Of a DNA stretch of 7,318 bases, positions 1 through 6,036 are shown in pieces. Every line of letters starts with the position of its first letter. Within the stretch, counting starts at the first letter, position 1. The DNA is from Pseudomonadota bacterium (GTDB lineage: Bacteria; Bdellovibrionota; Bdellovibrionia; Bdellovibrionales; JAEYZS01). The notes under the pieces are model-generated. The model had not been told where the DNA came from, made no database searches, and saw only the letters and a program-made list of their open reading frames with translations. The translations under genes were made by a program, and so were the position numbers. The stretch lies in contig JAEYZS010000215.1 in NCBI GenBank assembly GCA_023427925.1, forward strand, positions 1-7,318, given 5' to 3'.

Positions 1-1
1 C

Positions 2-451
2 ATCGGGACTCTGAACGATATGACCATATCACTCACTCTTTTAGGAGTGGATGCAGAATCTAAAGAGAAGATCTTTAAAACTTTAAACCATTCAAGAAAA
101 CGAAAAATTGAAGAGGATATGGCAGAAAGAAAGCCCACACCGGCTGAAATTTCTACGGCGTACGTGCAAGTTCTTACTCAAGTTAGAAAAATGGTCGCTG
201 ATGGATTCTTGTATTTAGAAAAAATCGACCCTGTCCTTGTCGTAAACTCCGAGTTTGAAGATCAACTTCTTTCAGGAGGCTTCGGAAGCGGTACAGTGAA
301 ATCTACAAACCTTGACTTGAATGCAGTACAAGACTCTAAAGATGAAGAGTTAAAGAAAAAGCTCGTTGAGCTTAAGTCTGAGAATGACTCTTTGAGAGAG
401 AAGTTAGAGCAGGCCGAGAATAAGCTCTCTCAAATCCGTAAAATCGCATAA
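2..451 (+). CDS. FliG C-terminal-like domain protein with coiled-coil tail (5' end outside window)
   Basis: The frame is open to the left edge, with six sense codons before the first ATG at 20, so this is probably the 3' part of a longer gene. Numbering from that ATG, residues 6-65 resemble the C-terminal domain of the flagellar rotor protein FliG: a segment like [20 protein letters not shown], a proline-containing turn, then a helix ending in a glycine-hydrophobic step (DGFL). In FliG this helical bundle carries the charged torque-generating residues; I cannot show these are conserved here. Residues 111-139 form a strong heptad pattern, with d positions L111, L118, L125, A132, I139 and a positions L115, N122, L129, L136, which suggests a dimeric coiled coil. 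A linker rich in Gly, Ser and Asp separates the two parts. No flagellar gene is adjacent. The protein could be a FliG paralogue used in gliding, chemosensory or another scaffold role. The domain similarity is judged by eye. Confidence 0.6.
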   Translation: MGTLNDMTISLTLLGVDAESKEKIFKTLNHSRKRKIEEDMAERKPTPAEISTAYVQVLTQVRKMVADGFLYLEKIDPVLVVNSEFEDQLLSGGFGSGTVKSTNLDLNAVQDSKDEELKKKLVELKSENDSLREKLEQAENKLSQIRKIA

Positions 452-460
452 TCTTACATC

Positions 461-475
461 TTCCGCGGCGCGGAA
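461..475. repeat. Perfect 15-bp inverted repeat, GC-rich
   Basis: TTCCGC and GCGGAA flank a 3-base GGC centre, ten bases after the stop codon of the FliG-like gene. The arms match perfectly. No T-run follows on the + strand, so it is not a standard intrinsic terminator for the upstream gene. It may be a weak terminator or mRNA 3'-end stabiliser for that gene, or a protein-binding operator for hutU. Confidence 0.4.
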
Positions 476-506
476 AAAGGTGTTAAGCCGTATTAAACCT
501 GATAGC

Positions 507-534
507 AATATACCTCATCGAAGTGAGGTATATT
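507..534 (+). promoter_or_regulatory. 11-bp hairpin that sequesters the hutU ribosome binding site
   Basis: The arms AATATACCTCA (507-517) and TGAGGTATATT (524-534) are perfectly complementary around the six-base loop TCGAAG. The only good Shine-Dalgarno match for hutU, GAGGT at 525-529, sits seven bases before the ATG at 537 and lies wholly inside the 3' arm. If this RNA folds as drawn, ribosome access to hutU is blocked until the stem opens. A run of four T (533-536) directly follows, so the hairpin could also work as a weak transcription attenuator. At the DNA level the same 28-bp dyad could be an operator. The symmetry is directly visible; the regulatory role is inferred. Confidence 0.55.
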
Positions 535-536
535 TT

Positions 537-2180
537 ATGGCTAGAACTATCAAGGCTCCAACTGGGACAAAATTATCATGTAAAGGCTGGCTTCAAGAGG
601 CCGCTTATCGAATGATTCAAAACAACTTGGATCCTGACGTGGCCGAACGCCCTGAAGATCTTATTGTTTATGGTGGAATCGGAAAAGCCGCTCGAAACTG
701 GGAATGCTATGATCGAATTTTAGAATGCCTCAAAAAACTAGAAAACAATCAGTCGCTTTTAATTCAATCAGGAAAACCTGTAGGTATTTTTGAAACACAT
801 GAAGATGCCCCGAGGGTATTAATTGCAAATTCCAATCTTGTTCCGAACTGGGCAAACTGGGAGCACTTTAATGAACTCGATAAAAAAGGCCTCATGATGT
901 ATGGGCAAATGACTGCGGGGTCTTGGATTTATATTGGGAGCCAAGGGATTGTCCAAGGCACATACGAAACATTTGTAGAAGCTGGTAGAAAACATTTTGG
1001 CGGAGATTTGAGTGGTAAAGTTCTCTTAACCGCAGGACTAGGAGGAATGGGCGGCGCCCAACCTCTAGCCGGAGTTTTTGCTGGCGCAGTGGTGCTTGGA
1101 GTGGAAGTCGACCCAACTCGAATTCAAAAAAGACTAGACACAAAATACGTTGATGAATTGGCTGCTGACATTGATGACGCCATTGGAAGGGTTGAAAAAT
1201 ACAAAGCAGAAAAAAAAGCAGTGAGTATCGCACTACAAGGAAATATGAGTGAAGTGATTCACGAACTCATAAAAAGAAATTTCATTCCGGATTTATTAAC
1301 GGATCAGACGTCGGCTCATGATCCTCTTGTGGGATATATTCCAGCCGGCTTGTCATTAGACCAAGCATCAGACTTAAGGAAGTCAAATCCTGATCAATAC
1401 GTCGAAAAGTCCATTGCTAGTATCGCTAAACATGTTGAAGGAATGCTGGAGATGAAAAGGCGCGGAGCCGTGACATTTGACTATGGAAATAATATTCGTG
1501 CGATGGCAGAAAAAGGTGGAGTAAAGAATGCCTTTGATATTCCGGGGTTTGTTCCAGAATATATTCGACCGTTGTTTTGTAAGGGTTCAGGACCTTTCAG
1601 ATGGGTCGCACTTTCGGGTGATCCAAAAGATATTGAAGTGACGGACAATGCAATCAGAGAATTGTTTCCACACAAAAAACCATTGATGAATTGGCTCGAT
1701 ATGGCTCAAAAGAAAATCAAGTTTCAGGGCTTGCCAGCTCGCATCTGTTGGCTCGAGTATGGTGAAAGAGCTTTGGCCGGACTCAAGTTCAACGAACTTG
1801 TAAGAACTGGAAAAGTTTCTGCCCCAATTGTGATTGGCCGAGATCATTTGGATTGCGGATCAGTCGCTTCGCCAAATCGAGAGACCGAAGCGATGAAAGA
1901 TGGATCTGATGCAGTTGCCGACTGGCCAATTTTAAATGCGTTTTCAAACATTGCAGGTGGATCCACTTGGGTCAGCTTCCATCACGGCGGGGGAGTGGGC
2001 ATGGGTTACTCACTTCACGCAGGGCAAGTGATTGTTGCAGATGGATCACCTGCTGCAGATAAACGTCTAAAGAGAGTTCTTACAATTGATCCAGGCATGG
2101 GACTCTATCGTCATATGGATGCTGGATATGAAGATGCAAGGAAAAACGCACAAGAAAGAGGGCTGAACCTTATTTGGTAA
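537..2180 (+). CDS. hutU: Urocanate hydratase (urocanase)
   Basis: This cytosolic enzyme adds water to urocanate to give 4-imidazolone-5-propanoate, the second step of histidine degradation, using tightly bound NAD+ as an electrophile. The 547-residue product matches the family length of about 550. Landmarks line up with Pseudomonas urocanase at an offset of six: Gly46-Gly47 in [11 protein letters not shown], the NAD-loop Gly170-Met171-Gly172, Gln257 to His261 (QTSAH), and the catalytic-region Cys404 in GLPARICW, equivalent to Cys410. The C-terminal blocks [12 protein letters not shown] and HHGGGVGMG are also intact. I chose the ATG at 537 because the family N terminus begins just before [12 protein letters not shown]; an in-frame GTG at 480 would add 19 unsupported residues and read through the leader hairpin. 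The gene appears complete and intact. No hutH is adjacent, unlike many hut operons. No convincing promoter was found between 452 and 506. Confidence 0.97.
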   Translation: MARTIKAPTGTKLSCKGWLQEAAYRMIQNNLDPDVAERPEDLIVYGGIGKAARNWECYDRILECLKKLENNQSLLIQSGKPVGIFETHEDAPRVLIANSNLVPNWANWEHFNELDKKGLMMYGQMTAGSWIYIGSQGIVQGTYETFVEAGRKHFGGDLSGKVLLTAGLGGMGGAQPLAGVFAGAVVLGVEVDPTRIQKRLDTKYVDELAADIDDAIGRVEKYKAEKKAVSIALQGNMSEVIHELIKRNFIPDLLTDQTSAHDPLVGYIPAGLSLDQASDLRKSNPDQYVEKSIASIAKHVEGMLEMKRRGAVTFDYGNNIRAMAEKGGVKNAFDIPGFVPEYIRPLFCKGSGPFRWVALSGDPKDIEVTDNAIRELFPHKKPLMNWLDMAQKKIKFQGLPARICWLEYGERALAGLKFNELVRTGKVSAPIVIGRDHLDCGSVASPNRETEAMKDGSDAVADWPILNAFSNIAGGSTWVSFHHGGGVGMGYSLHAGQVIVADGSPAADKRLKRVLTIDPGMGLYRHMDAGYEDARKNAQERGLNLIW

Positions 2181-2188
2181 AGTTCTTC

Positions 2189-2218
2189 TTTACAAGGAAT
2201 TCTAAAACTTGCTTTAAT
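2189..2218 (+). promoter_or_regulatory. Candidate sigma70-type promoter for the outer-membrane protein gene
   Basis: TTTACA (2189-2194) and TTTAAT (2213-2218) each match five of six consensus bases, with an 18-base spacer. Transcription would begin near 2225, leaving a leader of about 17 bases before the GTG at 2242. A perfect 6-bp inverted repeat, GTAAAG/CTTTAC (2177-2193), spans the hutU stop codon and overlaps the -35 element, and could be a small operator. The element suggests that the downstream genes can be expressed independently of hutU. Confidence 0.45.
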
Positions 2219-2228
2219 TGTCTTTATC

Positions 2229-2236
2229 GAGGGGAG
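2229..2236 (+). promoter_or_regulatory. Ribosome binding site deciding the GTG start at 2242
   Basis: GAGGGGAG is purine-rich and its GGAG end (2233-2236) lies five bases before the GTG at 2242. The alternative starts fit less well: GTG at 2236 overlaps this site, and TTG at 2218 lies upstream of it and inside the proposed -10 element. Confidence 0.6.
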
Positions 2237-2241
2237 TGCAT

Positions 2242-3096
2242 GTGCTTAAATATTTTTTGTTGTTTGCCATAATTTGCGGCAGTGTTTCGGCTCACGCGAT
2301 AAGAGATAATGAGTATTTTTGGCAAGCAAAATCTAAAGAGTTGTACTTTGAAGGTGCTCTTGGTTTTGTTTCATTGAAGACCGCTTATCAGTATGTACCG
2401 GTTACTGACCAGTATATTAAACAAAAAGGAGTTGTTTACTTTGCGGCTGCTGAATATGGTGTAAGTGAAAATATCGCAATTCGACTAGGCACGAGCTTTA
2501 GAAGTCAGACCGTTGAGTACTATCCCAGTTCTAAATACAAATATCAAGGACTTGGGGATATCGATGTAGGAGCGAAGCTTACATCTGAACTAGATAATTA
2601 TAATATTCGTTATGGTGCGAATGTTACTTTTAGTCCTGGGGATTCTGAATACAAAAATAATTCTTTGAATAACTATTCTGGAAGAAACTTTTTTATTCCT
2701 TATATCGGTTTTGATTTTGATGCGACCAATTTAACCTACGGCTTAAGAATCTCGTATGCGCTACCTATGAGTGATCAAAAAAGAGTTATAAATGATGTTC
2801 CTGAACAACGTACTGGTGGGGAAATGGCAACTCTAAGCTTATTCTCAGAAAGACACCTTCCAAGAGAAGGAAATATCGGACTTAAATTTAATTATTATAT
2901 GAATTCTGATTACGAATCACCAACAGGAAGAGAAGAAAACCCAGACGCATTCTCCCTTTCAGCATATGGGAATGGATTTCGAACCGCTTCTTTGATGTTT
3001 ACATATGATGTTGGATATTACAGCGCTAAAAAGACCGAAGTGGTAGAGAAAAAAAAGGGGATCGTGGGCTTCTTGGGTCTACGATATAAGTTTTGA
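2242..3096 (+). CDS. Predicted outer-membrane beta-barrel protein
   Basis: The 284-residue precursor starts with a short signal peptide: Lys3, a hydrophobic core to about residue 15, and an AHA cleavage site after residue 19. The mature part of about 265 residues has alternating polar/hydrophobic strands rich in Tyr, Phe, Gly and Asn. It ends in LGLRYKF, with the terminal aromatic residue and alternating pattern recognised by the BAM insertion machinery. The segment GLGDIDVGAKL (103-113) resembles a motif of barrel families such as the 'phenol MetA degradation'/transporter-like group, a resemblance I cannot test here. It lies between hutU and hutI with its own candidate promoter and a strong ribosome binding site. 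A role in uptake of histidine-pathway substrates is possible but only from position. Structural or surface functions are equally open. Placement in the outer membrane is well supported; the ligand is unknown. Confidence 0.8.
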   Translation: MLKYFLLFAIICGSVSAHAIRDNEYFWQAKSKELYFEGALGFVSLKTAYQYVPVTDQYIKQKGVVYFAAAEYGVSENIAIRLGTSFRSQTVEYYPSSKYKYQGLGDIDVGAKLTSELDNYNIRYGANVTFSPGDSEYKNNSLNNYSGRNFFIPYIGFDFDATNLTYGLRISYALPMSDQKRVINDVPEQRTGGEMATLSLFSERHLPREGNIGLKFNYYMNSDYESPTGREENPDAFSLSAYGNGFRTASLMFTYDVGYYSAKKTEVVEKKKGIVGFLGLRYKF

Positions 3097-3127
3097 AAAT
3101 GGCTGCATCCCCTGTTAATGTTGTTTC

Positions 3128-4351
3128 ATGATTACTGTTTTCAAAAATATATCTGAATGCCTGACTCTGTCAGGATCGGCAAAAAAGCAAGGTCGTCGTG
3201 TAACGGACGACGATCTTTCAATTATTAAAAATGCTGTAATAGTCACAAAAAAAAATAAGATAGAATGGATCGGACAGACAAAAAATCTTCCCAGAGAATA
3301 TCGAAAAGCAAAATCCATCGATCTCAAAGGGAAAACGGTACTTCCAGGCCTTATCGAATGTCACACACATTTGGTGTATGGCGGGAGCCGTGGAAACGAT
3401 TTTGAAATGAAATTTCAAGGCCGTACTTATCAAGAAATTGCGGCAGCAGGTGGCGGCATCGTAAGTACAGTTGCAAACACACGTAAGCTCTCTGAAAAGG
3501 AATTGCTGTCAATTGCAGAAGAGCGGGCAAAGGCCTTCTTAAGGCAAGGGGTAACGACTGTTGAAATGAAAAGCGGTTATGGCCTTAACTTCAAGACCGA
3601 AGAAAAAATTCTTAAGATTGTAAATAAGATTAAATCAGTGAGGACTGTTGCGACCTATCTCGGTCCACACGCTAAACCCAAAGAAGCGCTGAGTACGATG
3701 GAATATCTTGAAAGCGTTTTAAAAGATTTACGGAAAGTTAGAAAATATTCCCGTCGTGCGGATATTTTTATTGAAAAGGGTTATTTTGATTTAGAGCAGG
3801 CGAAGAGTTATTTTGAGGAAGCAAGGGAGGTTGGATTTGATCTGGTAGCCCATACAAACCAATTAAATCACTCTGAAGGCGCAAAGCTTGCTGTTCAATT
3901 GGGTGCATTATCTTGCGATCACCTTAATTATTTAAATTCACAGGACATTGATGTTCTAGCTAATGCGGAAACGACATGCGTGTTCATTCCGACAGCAGAC
4001 TATTATATCGATGTGCCTTATCCTCCAGCAAGAGAGCTTGTTGATAAAGGGGCTCGAGTGGCTCTTTCCACGGATTTCAACCCGGGAACCAGCCCAACTC
4101 AAGATATACAGTTTGTAGGGCTACTGGCACGAAAAGAAATGAAGATGACTTTAGCAGAGGTGATTACTGCTTGGACTGTGTCGCCAAGTTACGCGCTAGG
4201 TTTAGAAAATGAGTTGGGGTCTCTTGAAGTGGGGAAAAATGCCGACTTTGTGATTCTAAATTCTTCTTGGAAGGACTTGTTTTATCAAGTGGGTTTTAAT
4301 TCCGTAAATCGAGTTGTTAGAGCGGGTAAGTCTGTCTATTTTTCGACCTAG
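3128..4351 (+). CDS. hutI: Imidazolonepropionase
   Basis: This amidohydrolase-superfamily TIM-barrel enzyme opens the ring of 4-imidazolone-5-propanoate to give N-formimino-L-glutamate, the step after HutU. The 407-residue length is normal. Metal ligands expected for the family are present: His79 and His81 in ECHTHL, His242 in AHTNQL, and Asp316 in STDFNPGTSP. Also conserved are GGSRGNDF (substrate arginine), EMKSGYGL, YLGPHA and the DHLNY block with His265. The C-terminal segment (LGSLEVGKNADFVIL) forms the small beta-sandwich typical of the superfamily. The ATG at 3128 gives the usual N terminus, but no Shine-Dalgarno sequence precedes it. It starts 31 bases after the outer-membrane protein gene and may be translated by read-through transcription or from a leaderless message. 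Confidence 0.96.
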   Translation: MITVFKNISECLTLSGSAKKQGRRVTDDDLSIIKNAVIVTKKNKIEWIGQTKNLPREYRKAKSIDLKGKTVLPGLIECHTHLVYGGSRGNDFEMKFQGRTYQEIAAAGGGIVSTVANTRKLSEKELLSIAEERAKAFLRQGVTTVEMKSGYGLNFKTEEKILKIVNKIKSVRTVATYLGPHAKPKEALSTMEYLESVLKDLRKVRKYSRRADIFIEKGYFDLEQAKSYFEEAREVGFDLVAHTNQLNHSEGAKLAVQLGALSCDHLNYLNSQDIDVLANAETTCVFIPTADYYIDVPYPPARELVDKGARVALSTDFNPGTSPTQDIQFVGLLARKEMKMTLAEVITAWTVSPSYALGLENELGSLEVGKNADFVILNSSWKDLFYQVGFNSVNRVVRAGKSVYFST

Positions 4352-4380
4352 ACCTTTACGGTAAATAAATAAAAAAAAAT

Positions 4381-4410
4381 TTGCTTTTTTCATAAAACCT
4401 CTAATTTAAT
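4381..4410 (+). promoter_or_regulatory. Candidate promoter for the unknown-gene/pilin pair
   Basis: TTGCTT (4381-4386, three of six matches) and TTTAAT (4405-4410, five of six) are separated by 18 bases, the same -10 sequence and spacer as the candidate promoter at 2189. Transcription would begin near 4417. The preceding stretch 4361-4390 is an A-tract followed by a T-tract; it could act as an upstream promoter element or a very weak A/U terminator after hutI, but no GC-containing stem supports a true terminator. Confidence 0.35.
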
Positions 4411-4433
4411 ACAGGCTGTACGACACATAAAGT

Positions 4434-4439
4434 AGGGGG
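4434..4439 (+). promoter_or_regulatory. Ribosome binding site supporting the TTG start at 4445
   Basis: AGGGGG lies five bases before the TTG at 4445. It is the only good Shine-Dalgarno match in this leader. Confidence 0.5.
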
Positions 4440-4444
4440 CACCA

Positions 4445-4900
4445 TTGAAGAACTCATCATTAGAAACCTATAGCGACGAATTTTCGGAAGGTCGTGTTTT
4501 GGCAAAGAGCTACTCGTTGGAAAACGCGACGACAAGATTACTTCAATCCAAATTCTTTAGTCCAGCGTTTAACACGGCGATCTTTGATGGACCTGTAAGA
4601 GTTTACTTTGCTCAGGCGCAAGAACCGGAAGCCTTAAAAGTTTATTTCTCTCTGCAATCAAAAGTTTTCAAGGAAGAGACTACAGGAAACTCGAAAGAAA
4701 ATCTTCCAAAGGATTCAACTCTGTTTGTTATGATTTATCCGAATAAAGAAAGCTTTCAACAATCATTTGATGAAAGTTCGGACTTTGCAGTTGCAAAGTT
4801 AGAACAAGATTGTGTTATCGGTGTTCAAGGACCAATTTCAGACAAAACATGCGATGACATTCTAGATTATGTAAAGCATAATTTTAAATGTGAAGCTTAA
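4445..4900 (+). CDS. Protein of unknown function, co-encoded with a Flp-like pilin
   Basis: I do not recognise this 151-residue protein. The TTG start is supported by AGGGGG five bases upstream. It has no signal peptide and no membrane segment, so it is probably cytosolic. The composition suggests a small mixed alpha/beta domain: likely strands at VRVYFAQ (51-57), TLFVMIYPN (92-100) and CVIGVQGP (123-130), with helices around 60-77 and 133-147. It carries three cysteines near the C terminus (123, 136, 149). Its last 11 bases overlap the start of the pilin-like gene, which implies translational coupling and perhaps a shared job. It could be a pilin-specific partner or regulator, but nothing in the sequence proves that. 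The reading frame is convincing because of its length, candidate promoter, binding site and coupled neighbour. Confidence 0.75.
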   Translation: MKNSSLETYSDEFSEGRVLAKSYSLENATTRLLQSKFFSPAFNTAIFDGPVRVYFAQAQEPEALKVYFSLQSKVFKEETTGNSKENLPKDSTLFVMIYPNKESFQQSFDESSDFAVAKLEQDCVIGVQGPISDKTCDDILDYVKHNFKCEA

Positions 4901-5081
4901 GAACAATCGTGGACAAGTTATTATAGAATATATTTTGCTGATGATAATTGTAGTGGGTATCGCTGCTGTCATCATTAGCGGTGTTGTCAGTCGCGATGAG
5001 TCCGAACCTGGCTTTTTGATCAAAGCTTGGAATGAACTAGTTATCACCATCGGCAATGACTGCGTTGATAACTGCGAATAG
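4890..5081 (+). CDS. Flp/type IVb pilin-like small protein
   Basis: This 63-residue precursor begins with a short basic leader (MKLKNNRG) followed by QVIIEY. Cleavage after Gly8 by a prepilin peptidase would place Glu at +5 and Tyr at +6, the Flp (type IVb) pilin signature. A single hydrophobic helix spans about residues 9-33, as needed for membrane storage and filament packing. The predicted mature protein has 55 residues, close to usual Flp size. Its tail is acidic and ends in DCVDNCE, with Cys58 and Cys62 that could form a disulphide. The GTG start at 4890 overlaps the end of the upstream gene; an in-frame TAA at 4872 excludes a much longer N terminus and no ATG is available. No tadA, cpaB, rcpA or prepilin peptidase gene lies nearby, so assembly machinery must be encoded elsewhere if it is a real pilin. 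A TadE-like minor pseudopilin is an alternative. Confidence 0.7.
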   Translation: MKLKNNRGQVIIEYILLMIIVVGIAAVIISGVVSRDESEPGFLIKAWNELVITIGNDCVDNCE

Positions 5082-5085
5082 ATCA

Positions 5086-5117
5086 TTGACTTCTGGCGTT
5101 ATCGCCATCCAAATAAT
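5086..5117 (+). promoter_or_regulatory. Candidate rml promoter with an inverted repeat in a long spacer
   Basis: TTGACT (5086-5091) and AATAAT (5112-5117) each match five of six consensus bases, but the spacer is 20 bases. A perfect dyad, TGGCG-TTAT-CGCCA (5094-5107), lies inside that spacer. An overlong spacer containing a dyad is the layout used by MerR-family activators, although their operators are usually longer. The dyad is not followed by a T-run, so it is not a convincing terminator for the pilin gene. Confidence 0.3.
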
Positions 5118-5163
5118 GAAATTCCTCTGAAAATTTGGTTTATATGGGGCTTAGGAGTACTTT

Positions 5164-6036
5164 ATGAAGGGTATTATTTTAGCCGGGGGATCGGGCACGC
5201 GCCTTTATCCAGCGACACTGTCGGTTTCAAAACAACTTTTACCTGTTTATGACAAGCCTACAATTTATTATCCACTTTCCACATTGATGTTAGCTGGAAT
5301 TAAAGATGTTCTTATCATTAGTACTCCGCGAGACATTCCACTCATCCAAAACTTACTTCAAGATGGCAGCCAGTTTGGAATTAATATTTCCTACGAAATT
5401 CAGCCAAAACCAGAAGGTATCGCACAAGCTTTTATCATTGGAGAAAAGTTTATCGGTAATTCTCCGGTGTGTTTGATTCTTGGCGATAATATTTTTTACG
5501 GCCACGATGTTCCGGAAAAAGTTCAATCGGCGGCTCAAATTCAAGATGGGGCAGTCGTATTCGGTTATCAAGTGAGTGATCCGGAAAGATATGGCGTTGT
5601 GGAATTCGACAAAAACGGCAATGCGCTCAGTATCGAAGAAAAACCTCAAAATCCAAAATCAAATTGGGCTGTGACAGGTTTGTATTTCTACGACAAGTCA
5701 ATTTGTGACCGAGCAAAAAAGCTTAAGCCATCCAAAAGAGGAGAGCTTGAGATTACAGATTTAAACCGTGCGTATCTTGAAGAGAAAAAACTAAAGGTAG
5801 AACTCTTTGGAAGAGGAACGGCTTGGCTTGATACTGGAACACACGAATCATTGCTTAGCTCCTCTCTCTTTGTTCAAACCATTGAGCAACGTCAAGGTTT
5901 AAAGATCGCGTGTCTTGAGGAGATCGCTTACGAAAAAGGATTTATCTCCAAAGAACAATTTGCCCAGATTGCAGAAAGCTATGCTAACTCAGGTTACGGT
6001 CAGTATTTAAAACAACAAGTAAAGAGATTGTTATAA
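5164..6036 (+). CDS. rmlA: Glucose-1-phosphate thymidylyltransferase
   Basis: RmlA joins dTTP and glucose-1-phosphate to give dTDP-glucose and pyrophosphate, the first step of dTDP-L-rhamnose synthesis in the cytosol. The 290-residue length is typical. The nucleotide-binding signature GGSGTRL is at 8-14, followed by conserved Lys23 and [11 protein letters not shown]. Predicted Mg2+ ligands are Asp108 in LGDNIFYG and Asp223 in [14 protein letters not shown] (Lys160) and TGLYFYD are also conserved. AGGAG at 5153-5157, six bases before the ATG, gives a clear start. It is the first gene of a packed operon: the rmlD ATG follows its stop codon with no gap. The product is normally feedback-inhibited by dTDP-rhamnose in this family. 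Confidence 0.97.
   Translation: MKGIILAGGSGTRLYPATLSVSKQLLPVYDKPTIYYPLSTLMLAGIKDVLIISTPRDIPLIQNLLQDGSQFGINISYEIQPKPEGIAQAFIIGEKFIGNSPVCLILGDNIFYGHDVPEKVQSAAQIQDGAVVFGYQVSDPERYGVVEFDKNGNALSIEEKPQNPKSNWAVTGLYFYDKSICDRAKKLKPSKRGELEITDLNRAYLEEKKLKVELFGRGTAWLDTGTHESLLSSSLFVQTIEQRQGLKIACLEEIAYEKGFISKEQFAQIAESYANSGYGQYLKQQVKRLL

Noticed and set aside
480..536. In-frame GTG at 480 as the hutU start
   Set aside because: It adds 19 residues not found in the urocanase family, has no better binding site, and would place the hairpin inside coding sequence.
892..1233. Minus-strand open frame inside hutU
   Set aside because: It is opposite a strongly conserved gene and its composition and lack of a binding site mark it as a shadow.
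3118..3156. Twelve-codon ORF overlapping the hutI start, as a histidine leader peptide
   Set aside because: It contains only one histidine codon, lacks a ribosome binding site, and no alternative hairpins accompany it.
4361..4390. A-tract/T-tract as a hutI terminator
   Set aside because: Any stem would be pure A-U with no GC pairs, too weak for an intrinsic terminator; the small TTTA/TAAA repeat at 4355-4365 is no better.
4862..5086. Minus-strand open frame opposite the pilin-like gene
   Set aside because: Its hydrophobicity mirrors the plus-strand membrane helix; the plus-strand frame has the prepilin motif and operon context, so it is the real gene.
5094..5107. Intrinsic terminator after the pilin-like gene
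   Set aside because: The stem is only five base pairs and is not followed by a T-run on either useful side.
5353..5649. Minus-strand open frame inside rmlA
   Set aside because: It lies wholly opposite conserved rmlA sequence and shows no recognisable protein features.
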